From assembly GCA_001939145.1 (NCBI GenBank), contig LSRX01000500.1:155869-219868 (forward strand): a DNA stretch of 64,000 bases. Direction: 5' to 3'. A program made the translations under genes and the position numbers. This DNA is from Symbiodinium microadriaticum (Eukaryota; Sar; Dinophyceae; Suessiales; Symbiodiniaceae). Below, piece by piece: positions 46,664 to 59,694 of this stretch; the stretch's first letter is position 1, and each line of letters starts with the position of its first letter. The notes beneath the pieces are model-generated. The model made no database searches. It was given only the letters and a program-made list of their open reading frames with translations, and had not been told where the DNA came from.

Positions 46664-49027
46664 AACTTAGGTTCCTCGCTTTGTTCACTTGATGCTTTTC
46701 TAGTGAAGGACTGGAACCAATGCAGCTCTGTCCTGGTGAGGGCCTCAGCTCCAGCAGACGGAGTGACCTGGCAGAGTGCAGAACGGCAGTGTCCGCAAGA
46801 GCCTCGCTGAGTAGGCAGTGCCCGTCTTGATTTGTCTGAGTCTAGTTGTTTGGCGCTGCAGCTGAGGTTCAATGTTTAAATGGGAACTCCCAGAAGCAGC
46901 ACCTATTGCCCTCTGGCAAATTTCAGGCTCGGCTGTCCGCTTGAAAATGTGAGTTGGTGGATATTCCTTTCGGACCATGGTCCAATGGTTCGGGCCGAGT
47001 TGTTCCCCGATTTCGGAAGTTCCGGAAATTTCATGAAAAAGCCAGGCCATGGCAAGCACTCCTAGGTAAGATTGCACTGGGAAGCTGTGTACTGTACTCA
47101 AGCAAATCCGTGAGGTGTGATCCAGAGTCCTGCAATGTGCAAGGCACTCAGCGATAGGAAGAGCCGTCATGCTTTGCCCACAAGTCAGGAGGTTTCCATG
47201 AGACTTGCTTAGGTCAGCGATTTGGGGTCCTTGCCACATTCAAGTGGATGGCCATGAATGGCCGTACTGTGCATGACCTGCCCCACACTCCCCGGAGCTA
47301 ACGAGGAGTCCAAGTAGGGTCAGCGGACACCCCTCACCACCACTGGAGCGGAAGCGGCCCATTCGCCCTTATGTGGCCCCATGCCTGGTTGGCACGACGG
47401 TTTCCCTGTTAGTTCCTCGGGGGTGTGGAAGATTTGACTTGCTCTAGACGATTTTGATCAGACTGTCACTTGCAACGCATGTGGTGTTGAAGAACACACG
47501 TGGAGACTGAGTTCCCCGTCCAACAAGACAGCGAGGTGCTAGACCAGCCGGTCTTACTTGTAAAGGTGCAAGCTTCAAGGTTTGAAAAGCTTCCTCAAGC
47601 CACTTTGCATTTCTTTCAGGCTGGATTCTGGATCTCAGTCAGATAACAGGCTGATGCCATGGAGTGCTGCAAACCTCTGCCAACCGGCTTTGCACTGTTA
47701 CATAAGGGTTAAATCGAATGTTTTAGAGATCTATAGTGTCTCCAGGCTCCATGCCTGCAGGGACTCTGGCCAAGAGGTTCGTCAGACACACTCTGTGAGG
47801 AGACTGGTGGCAGCAGCGGATTTGTACAGCTGAGCTGGGAGTCCCTACGATCATCCCATCTGCTTGTCGGCTGAATCCTGGTTTTGCCTCCGAGCACTCA
47901 AAAAGAGTTTTCCAGCCCGCAGACATGAGAGTGCTGACGCCCCGGCCATCCCTTACAAGCGCCCGCGCTCTATTGCACTGCCTAGACCTATAGCCATGCC
48001 GCAATAAATTCCGACTTCTCCCCAATGGAAATACGTGTCACTTGTGTACAGGTTTGTGTTGGTGCCGGAAGGAGTGTGCGATGAAGACTTAGGCCTGTCG
48101 GTTTATATGCCAAGACTTCGGGGCCGAGATGAGTCTGTGCTCGGCTGAATGCACACGGTGGCTCTTACTCTTCTCGCACGATGCTTGAGCCTTGAGCGTT
48201 CCTCAGGGAAGCGACGGTCAAAGAGAGCTTTATGGAGTGGGGTACTTCTCACTTATTCGTGGGTTGGGGTGTTGAGTCCTGCAGTGCCGAGGTTTTTACA
48301 CCAATTCGTCGGCTTTGACCGTAGCACCAGTGGACCCGCAAAATCTGCAGGGGATCGAACGGCCCACATGTGTGGCCCTGCATGCACACGGAGACCGCGA
48401 TGCACCAGGGCCCGGGTGGGGGTAGCGCAGAAGTGGAGAATACAGTCACGGCCTCACATTGCATCCATAATTGCTTCACGAGCCGATCATCTTTGCCACA
48501 ACATGGCGTGTGGATCCCCAGTCCGCGAGTCGATCAATTGGCTGGCTGAGGGGCTGTTAGTTGCCGCTGGTCTGGCATGGGATAAGGGGGAGTACCAGAA
48601 CACCAGAGTTACTCCATAGACATGGCTGCTTAGGCTTCTGTTGCTCAAAAGTGATAATGCGAAGAGTGCTCATTGGAGTTGGAGCCTCCTCCAGGCGCTT
48701 GTTTCGAGACGAAAGCACCTCAGCCGGCTAACTGAAAAAAGGATCACTTCACCACTCACTGAAGCGGTGGGGCTCGTGGTCTGAAAAGAGCCAAGGTTAA
48801 CTTTTCCAAGGCAGAAGCCTAAGGGGCCTGGCTTTCCATCCAGAGCGTACAGATCTTGAGGACAGGTCGGCGCAGAATTGGCGCCGTACCGATAAGACCA
48901 GACTGAGAAGAGGATGCGGATGCGAAGCAGACCGGCGAGATCAAAGTAACAACTGTTGTTATACAGAAAGAGCTCTCCCTAGCTACGTGACCTGCAAGAT
49001 AAAGATTGAGGCAGAAGGCAAAGACGG
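46664..49027. other. No supportable feature
   Basis: Frames up to 164 codons on both strands, none with motifs. Unique sequence. Confidence 0.4.
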
Positions 49028-50140
49028 TAAGATAATGTCAAGGACAGACACAGAAACAAACGAACAGACAGACAGGCAGGCGGGCAGGTGCAGACAGCCG
49101 GCGGGCACGCGCGCGCACGNAGACAGACACACAGACAGACACACAGACAGACACACAGACAGACACACAGACAGACACACAGACAGACACACAGACAGAC
49201 ACACAGACAGACACACAGACAGACACACAGACAGACACACAGACAGACACACAGACAGACACACAGACAGACACACAGACAGACACACAGACAGACACAC
49301 AGACAGACACACAGACAGACACACAGACAGACACACAGACAGACACACAGACAGACACACAGACAGACACACAGACAGACACACAGACAGACACACAGAC
49401 AGACACACAGACAGACACACAGACAGACACACAGACAGACACACAGACAGACACACAGACAGACACACAGACAGACACACAGACAGACACACAGACAGAC
49501 ACACAGACAGACACACAGACAGACACACAGACAGACACACAGACAGACACACAGACAGACACACAGACAGACACACAGACAGACACACAGACAGACACAC
49601 AGACAGACACACAGACAGACACACAGACAGACACACAGACAGACACACAGACAGACACACAGACAGACACACAGACAGACACACAGACAGACACACAGAC
49701 AGACACACAGACAGACACACAGACAGACACACAGACAGACACACAGACAGACACACAGACAGACACACAGACAGACACACAGACAGACACACAGACAGAC
49801 ACACAGACAGACACACAGACAGACACACAGACAGACACACAGACAGACACACAGACAGACACACAGACAGACACACAGACAGACACACAGACAGACACAC
49901 AGACAGACACACAGACAGACACACAGACAGACACACAGACAGACACACAGACAGACACACAGACAGACACACAGACAGACACACAGACAGACACACAGAC
50001 AGACACACAGACAGACACACAGACAGACACACAGACAGACACACAGACAGACACACAGACAGACACACAGACAGACACACAGACACACCGAGACACAGAC
50101 ACACAGAGACACAGAGACACACGCACACGCACATGCACAT
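49028..50140. repeat. 12-bp satellite (ACACAGACAGAC)n, about 80 copies
   Basis: From 49121 to about 50080 the 12-mer repeats essentially without error, then decays into CACAGA/CACACG. A single N at 49120 marks a join at its left edge, next to a GC-rich (CGCG) boundary. Because the unit has no stop codon in most frames, it generates spurious frames of 360-408 codons on both strands (HTDR, RQTH, CLSV). None is a gene. The length is probably limited by assembly. Confidence 0.97.
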
Positions 50141-52848
50141 GATATAGTCGAGAACAAACATGAAGAGAAGAGTCAAGTTCGCAGTTTCTAGCTTTACCAG
50201 ATCCGCCACCTAAGCGTTCGTGGCAGCTCCAAAAACCTTAGTGCCTCGTAAGAATGATGCTGCCTGTCCTTTCTGCACTATGCCGCTCTGAGCATGCAAC
50301 TGTTTTGGTCGCCTTCGCGGGGCCTCTTACTGAAGCCTTGCCAAGGTGTCAGTTTGAAGACACTTCCACTTGATAGTGAACACTCAAACTAGACAGCTTG
50401 CAGTTGTGAGATATCCGTGTACGATGACTGGTCGTCATCCATCATATAGTATTCATACAGTCATCAGGTCGAACTGTCTGCTATTGTGACGTGTTCTTCG
50501 GGGCTGTGGGCTCGGGCTTGCGTGCCTGCCAGCAGTACAAGCGGTTGGACATGCTTGGACCAGTCTTTCCACTGGCGGAGTGCTCTTTGAAGTGGAAATG
50601 ACTTCAATTCTCCTCACATGTGAACCCTGGTAGCTGATTTACCTTAAGGTCCTAACAGTTCCAGGAGGAACAATCGCGCCTGTATAGACAAAACAAGGTT
50701 TTCACCGCTGTGGCTGCAGCTGTACAGTCCTTGTAGCTTGCACCCTTTTATGAGAAGTACCCGCCCCGCGATGTCTTGAGGCTGCGCAGCGGTTGGAACG
50801 TGCCGGCTACGACGTCTTGGCAGGCCCGGCCCATGTTGCACTCGGATGTTGACAACAAGATAAACAGAGCAAGAAGTGTTTTTTGCAAGAAACCACTGCC
50901 CCGAACAGCACGAAGGATGGTTGGCGCCAATGGCTGGTGGACCACTGCTTCCTGGCCTGATTTCAGGAGTTCTGGAAACCTAACGCCGAAGGTCTCGCGA
51001 AAAGTTCCTTGCATGTGCGAGTCTGCAATTTCACTCCGCAGCACCGCCCCTTGGAGCGCCTCAAACGCCTCCAGGTCTCCTGAATTTCGCCTGGCAGCTG
51101 TCCGTGAAGCCGTGCAGGCTGAAGGACTCCTGGAGGCTTTCAGCATGTTAGCATGGCTCTGACGTAGCAGGTGCAATTCTTTCCTGGGTCATGCCTGCTT
51201 CAGGCATCAGCCTGGGCCCTTCGCCAGGAGCCAGTCAAGGAGCTGGAGGCCGTGATGGCAATAATCTGCAGTACGCAATTTAGCGACTAACCAGAGTGAA
51301 TCGCCGCTAAATTTTGCACGTGCAAAGCTGCAACTCCGACCCCCGTGGTCATTGCGAGCTGCACAAATCCGACGGACGAGGTGCTGGAGAGCTTGCGAAA
51401 GGCCCTCGTCGAGGAGCCGAGACTGAAGCGAGTCTCCAATGTTGGAACCTCTCGAGTGGATGTGAGCATTGATCTACGGGTCAGTGTCTTTAGTGTTGTA
51501 GACAGATGTAGAGCCATGTGTCAGCGATGGCCTCGCGATGGATCCACGAATGGATGGCAACAGTCTCCGAAAGTTTTGACGCAACAAAACTTGGGGCATG
51601 CAAGACTAAGAGGCATATACTAAGCATGTAACACTTTAGAACATGCCATCGTTCCCCACTGGAACATTCCGTCATTCCCCAACCTCACCGACCCACATTC
51701 ACGTGGCCATTACGTATGCAGCCTCAGCGTCGGAGCATGGCAGTTTTGGGAACGGCTGGGGAAAACGGACGGACTTTCAAGACCATGGCTCATGCTTTGC
51801 GATCTCGTTCCTTTCAGTCATGTACAACACATGTGGACAGATGTAAAAATACGTGTATACATGCAGGCATCCATGTGGTATACACATACATGTGTTGGTT
51901 CGTATCCATGTATGCATGTTCAACCTTTCTGCAGTTAGCGTTTTTTTTTCTGTTTTATCGTGAGGTCGCTCATTCCAATGTGTCTCAAAGGCGCTTGATA
52001 TGTTGAGTGGGACGCGCAGAGGAGACGGGTCTCAGCTCAAAGTCCGCTCCGCGGGTGAGGGTGTGGGAGCCCAGGCTGCTTCCGGCAGGCAACCCACCAT
52101 GTTCCGCGACGACTGCAGGAATCGTTTCCTTCAGAAGCTGCGACCTCTCATTTGGACCACTTCTCTTTGCTGCACCCCGTACTTGCAGCGTTCTTTCACT
52201 TCTGAGTGCAAACTCTGAAAAGAGGGTTCGGATCGTCATTGACGTTGTTTTGTCTGCGAGATGAGGCAAGTCGCAGGCAGTGGCTTTCGGACTTTCTTCC
52301 ACTGAACAAATGTTGCTGAGGTGGTGGCAGTTTGTGGTGCGGATGACACCAAGAAGTACCAGAACCTCAAACCCCAGGCACGGCCAGAACGGGTAATCAG
52401 TTCTGTGGTCTCTCAACCCGCCCTTTTCCACCTATGAAGTGGGCGACCTCGGCGTGTTCAGGGTCGCCTCATGCGGTTTTGGGCTGAAGGTTAGATTAGG
52501 AGTTCGAGTGAGCGATTTGGGCATCATCAGGGTGAAAGGGCGCAGCAGTGACCCTGGCAGGCACTGGGTTTGGGCTTGAGCGCTTCAGCCACTGCCTTGC
52601 AGGAGATGCTCGGGCTGGTGGTCGTGCCGCAGCCGGGCGAGGAGGACTCGTGATTCGTTTCGAGTGTCATGCAGATTCGAGCGTCTGTCTGTCGTGAGGA
52701 GTTTCTTCTGGAGCGCCCCTTGCAACAAGTCTACGTGTCCGAAGCACCGACCGGAAAGGCAGCTTGGCATACGGTGACTCCTCGCCGGAAGTCTGATTTG
52801 CAGACGGCGTAGGTTATAAGTCCTGTTGGTTCTCATCCCAGCTGTTCC
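50141..52848. other. No secure feature
   Basis: Frames of up to 148 codons on both strands. No domains or phase-consistent exon series are recognised. Confidence 0.4.
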
Positions 52849-54267
52849 ATGTCTGCCTGCAGTGCCATCACTCGGTGGCTGAAATGCCAGGGTGGGAAGC
52901 TGACCTCAGAGCAGCTTGCCGAAGCCATCAAAGGCACCCTGTCTGATGGTCGGTGCACAAAGCGGCTCGCGATGGGTGGCAATGCGCAGATCTGGTCACG
53001 AGTGAAACGGCTCCAGCTGACCCTACGGCAGCTTCAGCTTCAGCCAGGTGGCGACCTGGCCTTCGTAGCGGAGGCACGCGCCTCGAGTGGGGATGGGGTT
53101 GGGAGTCCGTCCTAGTAGGGAGGCCTGCTGCCGGTTCTTGGGAGGCTCTTCCAGAGAATGTTCTGCGGCTCGTCTTGAGGCCGACCCGTGAGGAGCGCTC
53201 TTGCATCATTTTCACCATTTTCGGTGCCCAATGTTGAGCCATCTCTCGGTCAGGAGGAAATGGCCTTCGAGCAGGATCTTGCAAAGCTGTTGCCACAGGT
53301 GGAACCGGTTGTGAGGAGCTTGCATGTTCAGGCAATGCCATCGCTTAATCGACGCATTGGGAGAAGCATGCAAGATATGCAAAGGAGAAAGCCACCAATT
53401 GCATCTGTCAGTGGGGAAGGTCCCGGACAGCACCTGGCCCGCCGGAAAGCTGATGCAGAAGCTTGTGGCCTATGACCACGAGGCTTGGGCTTCCCACGCC
53501 GCAGCTCAAACCCGAATTTTGGGAGCCAGCTGAGTTGCAACAAATCACTTGCTGTAGCTTTGCCCTCGCGCACCAAATGCCCCAGCCCTTGCCTTCCTCA
53601 GGGCACCCTGGCGCTGCTCATCCTTAGCGATGCCATGGCGCCCGCCATGAAGTGCCACGTAGATCTGCTGGAGAAGGTGGGCTGTTCTGGTTTCATAGAT
53701 CCTTCCACATACTTCCTTCGCGTTTCGTTTGCGGCAGGCCAGAGAGAGACTAGAACAGAGAGGCTATAGAGCCAGGATCCCGGCAGAGTGCCATTGCCAA
53801 TCACATGCATCATCCGATGTAGCGTGTGATTTCGGAGCTTTGGCCCACGAGGTCGTCGGCATGTGGCTCTCGCAGCTTGCTCGCATTCGGGAGAAGAGAA
53901 AATGAGTCTAGACCTTATTTGACTCTGATGCTGCGCCTGTTGCCTTCTGGCCAAGGCCCTGGAACGTCATCCGCGCGAGAATTTGTCACAGCATGCGCAG
54001 CAGTCTGCAATGCATGGCATAATGACGGCAGCAGGGATGTTCGTTGGGCCCCAACCGTTGGGCCAGGAAACCAGAGTCGAGTCCTCCGGTCGTGGCACGT
54101 CTGGGCTGCCGGGTGCTCATCGGATCTCATGGAGTTGCCGTGACATGCTATGGCCTGCTGTGGCCGAGCTGCCCAGGAGCCGCGAGTTCCGCCTGCGCAT
54201 GGCACAAAATCTAGTCCGCGCCCTGATCTTCCTGCAGCCAGCATACTCGCGCTTGCTGCGCATCTGA
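52849..54267 (+). CDS. Candidate multi-exon gene, function unknown
   Basis: Exon-like + strand segments: 52849 to about 52970 (MSACSAITRWLKCQGGKLTS then EQLAEAIKGTLSDGR), 53254-53331 (EEMAFEQDLAKLLPQVEPVV; AG|G acceptor, GC donor, 26 codons), 53602-53676 (GTLALLILSDAMAPAMKCHV; AG|G acceptor, GT donor, 25 codons), and about 54130-54267 (DMLWPAVAELPRSREFRLRM then AQNLVRALIFLQPAYSRLLR, stop at 54265-54267). The middle two are phase 0 at both ends and compatible with each other. The protein would be helical and Leu-rich. I recognise no family. An ATG at 52849 is a reasonable start, but upstream exons cannot be excluded. Confidence 0.45.
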
Positions 54268-55179
54268 ATGATCTCGAGTGGTAAGTTCGCCACCTGCGAA
54301 CAGCCCTGTGCAAGATGTGCAATGACAGCACGGACAGTTGAGGCATGTTTGTCGCTTGCTTCAAGAAGACAAGAAAACTGCAGTGGGGTGGCAGCAGGAA
54401 TCTTTATACAGTTTCGAGGCGAACTCCCACGAGTCTTTGGAAGTTGCGTCCTGGGAGCTTTCGCAAGAGGGGCCTGGGCCCAAGCAGCCTCGCAGCTGTT
54501 GCGGCCGTCATCACGGTGTGCGCAAGAGTAGACCTCTTAAGCTTCCGAAGATTGAGTGCACTACATTGGGACATGCACTCTACAACCCACATACAGCGCT
54601 ATACACGACGATGCGAGGCTCCTCGTCAGCTAAGAGCTTTCAAGATTTGTTTCCAAGCCTTGCAGCCAGACAAGGAAACCGACGGCCATCCAGGCCGCCA
54701 GCCCGTCTGTTCGCTTGGTTGTCCGCTTGACAATCTGCTATATCTGCTATGGGCCAGAAGCAGCACTGCCACTAAGATTTTGGAATCTGATGGCTGGTGT
54801 GATGTTCGGCCCAAACCTCTCGCAGCTGTGGCTTGCTTGAGCGTAAATTCCTTCCAAGGTGCAGGCAACAGTCTGATCGCAATCAATATGCCTGGACTTC
54901 TTGGTATGATCGCGCAGACCATGCTCACAAGCCACCAGCCACCCCAGGACCCCACCCCCTCGTAGTCCGAGCAGCCAGGCTTGGCCCATGCTCGTACCTT
55001 CGTCACACAGAACAGCCACACAGCATTGGGGACGTTTGCAGCTTAGTCAGCGGTCAAAGTAGACGTGCCCATCAAGCATCGGACCACGCCAAGCCAAGTT
55101 TTGTCGGAGCCTTGGATGATTCGAGCCTGGCAGAGCAAAACGTGTGAAATTGCTGAGTTGAAGATGAGGTCCTGCTGAG
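54268..55179. other. No secure feature
   Basis: Overlapping frames of 100-206 codons on both strands (e.g. 54345-54965 +) with no motif. The longest is Arg/Ser-rich and unlike the supported exons. Confidence 0.35.
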
Positions 55180-55640
55180 ATGCCTGCGACCTACCAGGCT
55201 GGCCGCGGCCTGGACCAGGGGGCGCTGCAGCGGCTCTTGGACCGAAAGGCAGAGAGAGGGACAGCCCATCGCTGCTTTTGCATCTCTGCTGGGCTCCATC
55301 ATCCAATTCAATTGCAGGGTGCCAGCCAGGGCGTTCTCAAGGAGTTGCCCGCTGAGGAACCCACCATGTGCCACTCTTTTGTGGGAAAGATTTAAGTGCT
55401 TTTACCTCCTGGGCCTGGCCCAGATGATTGCAGAGGATCGGTCGAAACAGTGGGAGGGGCTCATTGGCAGCGGGAAGAAGAAGCTTCGCTGCTCCCAGTG
55501 CACCAGGCCGGGACTTTCGGCGCGTTTGCGGCAAGCAGTTCTAGAAGCCGTTGCGTCGCGCAGCGGCTCGTGCAAATACGTCGAGCGACCAATTCAAGAG
55601 CTGCTTTCTGGGCGCATATCCAAAGTCTCTGTAATCAACC
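55180..55640 (+). CDS. Candidate exons, function unknown
   Basis: An ATG at 55180 gives MPATYQAGRGLDQGALQRLL and continues to KELPAEEPTMCHSFVGKI before TAA at 55393-55395. A second frame from about 55400 reads LLGLAQMIAEDRSKQWEGLI then GSGKKKLRCSQCTRP. Both are protein-like, and the frame change implies an intron or misprediction between them. The RCSQC pair hints at a small zinc-binding element, but only one Cys pair is visible. Confidence 0.3.
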
Positions 55641-56750
55641 GGGCTTGAGGCTTCAAGTAGCCACTCTTCCAGGGAGGGCTTTGACAGGGCCAGTGAAAGG
55701 TTTGGGAAGTTTGGAGCTAAGACTGCGTCGAGGCCGATCCACGATGACGTGACGGCAAGGCCTTGGATCAGTTGGGGGGTCGGCTCATCAGCGACAAAGT
55801 AGAAGCAGCAGCCAGAGCAGTGATATCAAGACAGTTCATTTTCAACATGCAGGCGTGCTGTCACCGCAGCTAACGCTAACGATGGTTTTGCTTTTGTTTT
55901 ATGAGTGGAGTGGAGTGGAGTGAGCAGAACGGAGTCTGCACAGGCAGTTGATCTGTGACAGATGCTACTCTGTATGGCCCTTAGCATCGGTGTCGGACTG
56001 CGACCGCAGAAGTCAATCACACTGGTCAGTTCATTCCACAGCAAAGGCCAGCGTTCAGGCAGATCGGTTCCAGTCTTAGAACAAGCTTCGGCGCCACGGT
56101 ACATCATTGTCTTGAGTCTTCGATTCCGATCAAAGTCCTGTGCCTTTTGAGAGGCCGGGAAAAGACCAGCGCCACAGGAAGTCGCTGGCCCTTGCGGCTC
56201 GGAGAAGCTTGTGGCCTTTCCGGTCAACTTCATGGAATCTGTTTAGACTTGTGGGAGTTTAGGCCTGGGCATTTCGAGTTCCAAGGACAGCTGCGTGGAC
56301 GAGATCAGCCAGGTCACCGTATGATGAGCTCCTCTCGTACTCTAGGGCCTCTAGGGGGTTGCAGCCGGCGGTGCTCACATTCCAGGCGCAGGAGCTTTGT
56401 CGGACACCAAGCACGGAAGCAAACTCGGAGGCAGGTGGGCCATTGCTGCAATGCTATATAGCTGCTAGCAGCTGCTTGCAGCTGCTAGCATAGCAACATC
56501 AGCAGAGAAGCTGGGGTTGACCCGTGAGATATGGGATGATGTGTCTCCACTTCAGTGAGGGAAAAGCCGGGTTTCGCGTGCGTGGAGTCAAACGAGAAAC
56601 AGAAGTTTGCGAGGAGCTAACGGCATCTCAGCCTCCAACGCCACAAGATGCCGGCATCCCATCTTCGGCTCCTTGAACCTCGATTTCGCTGCACGCTCCT
56701 ATCTTTTGCACGGTCGTCCCGTTTAGGATCAGACATCTCCCAAGGTAGAT
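55641..56750. other. No supportable feature
   Basis: Contains a short (TGGAG)n run at about 55903-55921 and a small inverted repeat at about 56458-56490 (tagctgctagcagctgcttgc). No gene is recognised. Confidence 0.4.
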
Positions 56751-56756
56751 TTGACT

Positions 56757-57419
56757 TCTCTGAAGAAGCAGCTTGCCGGTGAATGGCTCGGGCGGCAAGG
56801 CCCCGTGGCCACAAAGGAATACCACTTAGTTAGACTCAGACATGCTCGGAATGTCGCCGATGCCCAGTCGATGTTGCGAGGTGGTAGACAGGTCCGCCGC
56901 AACATGCCGCAATCGAGGGTCGGGTCTCGCGATGTAGTAGTGATTGCAAGCACTTCGAAGAGCGAGCACAAAAGCAGTGCTCACGGAAGCAAGAAGGGCC
57001 CTTCCTCGAGTGGGCAGTGACCCACCGGCCAGCTTCCCTATCATGTTGAAAGGACATTTCGCCACATGCCCGACGGATCCCGACGGCTCCTGGGTGTCCA
57101 GCTTCCCGTCGCTGCTTCAAGTGCTCGTCGACCCTCCGAGCTACGTCGAAGTAGCCGCCTGCGTGGGGCTTCCCAAGAGCCGGAGTCCTTGTCTTCAAAG
57201 TTTTGTACACAGATCCGCAGTGTCCACTCTTGGTGTGTGTCGGGAGGCTGCAAGTACCAGGTGGTCTTCGGGGACCTCCATGATATCCACGTCACGCGCG
57301 TGCACCAGGACAGGCAGTGTGCGGTGGGCGGCATATTTCCGACGGCACTCCACGACTCCACGAGCTTTCAGGGCCGCTGCATGCCTCAAGTGGTGTTTCT
57401 GCAATTGAGCCGTGCTTAG
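56757..57419 (+). CDS. Candidate exons, function unknown
   Basis: The stretch 56757-56960 reads LKKQLAGEWLGRQGPVATKE then YHLVRLRHARNVADAQSMLR. The stretch of about 57227-57419 reads CVSGGCKYQVVFGDLHDIHV then TRVHQDRQCAVGGIFPTALH and ends at TAG 57417-57419. They are protein-like and on the same strand but in unresolved phase relation. The second has several Cys and His but no metal-binding pattern I can name. Confidence 0.3.
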
Positions 57420-57670
57420 CTGGCACATTTACTTTCGGCTTGTGTCCGAAAGTAGGCTTGATCTGAGATCTGATATCGGATATCGCATCCAAATTCCTCC
57501 CGCTGCAACACTGCAGGATTCACCTGCACAGCCAGATGTGCCGCTGTACTTGGACATTCGAGAAAGGCCGGTGCCGTCTCAAACTGTCCCTACAATCTTG
57601 CACATGTAATGTAATGGAATACCGTCGCAAACCACCATCCGAGATAGTATACTCGCACAGTTGTTTATTC

Positions 57671-57996
57671 AGGCACCCATCCAGATGTAACGTAATGTAA
57701 TGTAATGAATGTTATGTTATGTTATGTTATGTTATGTTATGTTATGTTATGTTATGTTATGTTAGTATGTATGTATGTATGTATGTATGTATGTATGTAT
57801 GTATGTATGTATGTATGTAGGTATGTCTGTAGGTATGTATGTATACAGGTGTGTGTGTGTGTGTGCATGCATATATATATATATATATGTGTTTATACAT
57901 ATGNTGTATGTAGGTATGTCTGTAGGTATGTATGTATACAGGTGTGTGTGTGTGTGTGCATGCATATATATATATATATATGTGTTTATACATATG
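57671..57996. repeat. Compound microsatellite (ATGTT)n, (ATGT)n, (GT)n, (TA)n with an internal 92-bp duplication
   Basis: Pentanucleotide ATGTT to about 57762, then ATGT to about 57820, then GT and TA runs. The sequence 57812-57903 is repeated exactly at 57905-57996 with a single N between the copies. Confidence 0.95.
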
Positions 57997-59690
57997 CATA
58001 TGCATATGCTTGACTGCATGCATAAGGAGATGGAAAACATTTACAGGCGATTGTACATAGCTGAATTTCATGCATGCTTACATTCCACAGACGGTTACAT
58101 TTGTTCATGCTGCAGCCGCTTCGGGGCGCTTGAGAGTCCCATCACACACAGCATCCGACGTACCGCTTGACAGTTGGGTTGTTGACCAGGGTCTGGTCAA
58201 GATGCTTGAAGACAAACCTGCAGACTTTGGACCAAGCGGCTGATGCAGCATGATACTAAGTTGTCGGAGAATTGTTGTTCAGGTTCCTGTGGTGGGGAAA
58301 GGACAGACTCTATTTCCTAGATTTGCTCGGTGCTTGGATTGCTGGATGTAAGTTGTGCCTGACCGACCGTATCCCCTCGCAAGCTCGCGATCGCTGTTCC
58401 TGAGGTCTGAGGTTGACTGGACGTCTGAGCCAGCAAGCCTCGTGTGGCGCGACCCAGGCGCCTCGACTAGCACCAGACCTGCCGACCGATGCATTTTGCA
58501 GCGTTTGTTTGAAAACGTCTTACGATGGTTTGAAAACCGTTGAAAGCTTCGCAGCCGAACAAGGCTGTGGCCAGCGGTCAGCATCCCAGTAAGGCTGGTT
58601 GGATAATGACGAATGCGCATGAAGCTTAGGGAGGCGCTGCCAGAGCCGCAGGCAAGCAGAATACGTAATCTGAGGCCGGACATGGAGTGGCAGCGACTTA
58701 TTCCTGAACGCAACGACAGCTCAGGCATGTTACGGGCTTGTGGCTTCAAACATAGCCGGCATAGCCTCTGCACACAAGCCGTTAGTCGAAGAGAAACCGT
58801 GACAGGCAGTCAAGTTCGAGTCCAGCGCTGGCCCGCTTCTCACATGAGCGAGCTTAGACGAAAAGTTGGACCTCCTCACACTTGCAGGGCTCGACGGACA
58901 CCTGGCCAAGCTGGCAGCGTGGATTTCGCACAGGACACAAGCCAAAAAGCCGTCAGTCTGGCGTGCTTTGATTGTGTTTGCCCCTTCGTGCCAGGAGCCA
59001 GCAAGCATGCCAACCCCAGCGCGGTACCCAACATCTTTCCGGCCAGGGTGCTTGACTCCCGGAGCCTTTGCCTCGCAGGCAGACTCTGGGTCAGCTCAGT
59101 CCGCTTCTTCGCCCCAGGAGCTTCGCTCAGTCAGCAGTTTTGACTCCATGCCCACTGATCTCGTAAGGACGCGGAAGCGAAGCCGCGGCAGCCGAAGGCC
59201 ATCAGACTCTTTCCTCTGTGGGATGGGGTGAATTGGGATTGGCAGTGGGGGGACGTGCCGTGGCGGTCATGCTGAAGCGCCTTGCTGCTGCTAGCGGAAA
59301 TTTCAGCAGTCAGCTGCTGTGGACTCCCATGTCTGCGTCATTAAGCAGGTCTGGTGATATTGTAGTCTCTGTAACACTCTTGTGTTGCGGCTTGGTCGGA
59401 TGCGGAACGCAGTGCGCAAGAGTGGAGTGGATCAATGCAGCATGATTCGCAGTAATTGTTGCGAAATGCCAGCCATTGAAGGCGCAGACTTCATCGTGCG
59501 CAGTCTGGAAGCCTGCATGGGCCTCGATGGGAACAGGGACACTGCATGTCTGACGTTTGAAGAAGGGCCTCTGGGGCGTGGATATCAAAGAGGCCGCGCG
59601 GCTTCGAATGTTTTAAATGAATGAAGCTATCCAACCGAGCTGCCCAGCGCTTTGAGGATTGACGTACTCAACCAAGTCAATCGTTTCAGC
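57997..59690. other. No secure feature
   Basis: A 176-codon + frame (58613-59143) and a 164-codon - frame (58773-58279) occur without motifs. A + strand stretch at about 59455-59570 (MPAIEGADFIVRSLEACMGL) is exon-like but isolated. Confidence 0.35.
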
Positions 59691-59694
59691 CGAT

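Noticed and set aside
48979..50209. Very long open frames (360-408 codons) on both strands
   Set aside because: They are produced entirely by the stop-free 12-bp satellite; several frames are open at once and the translation is a simple periodic peptide.
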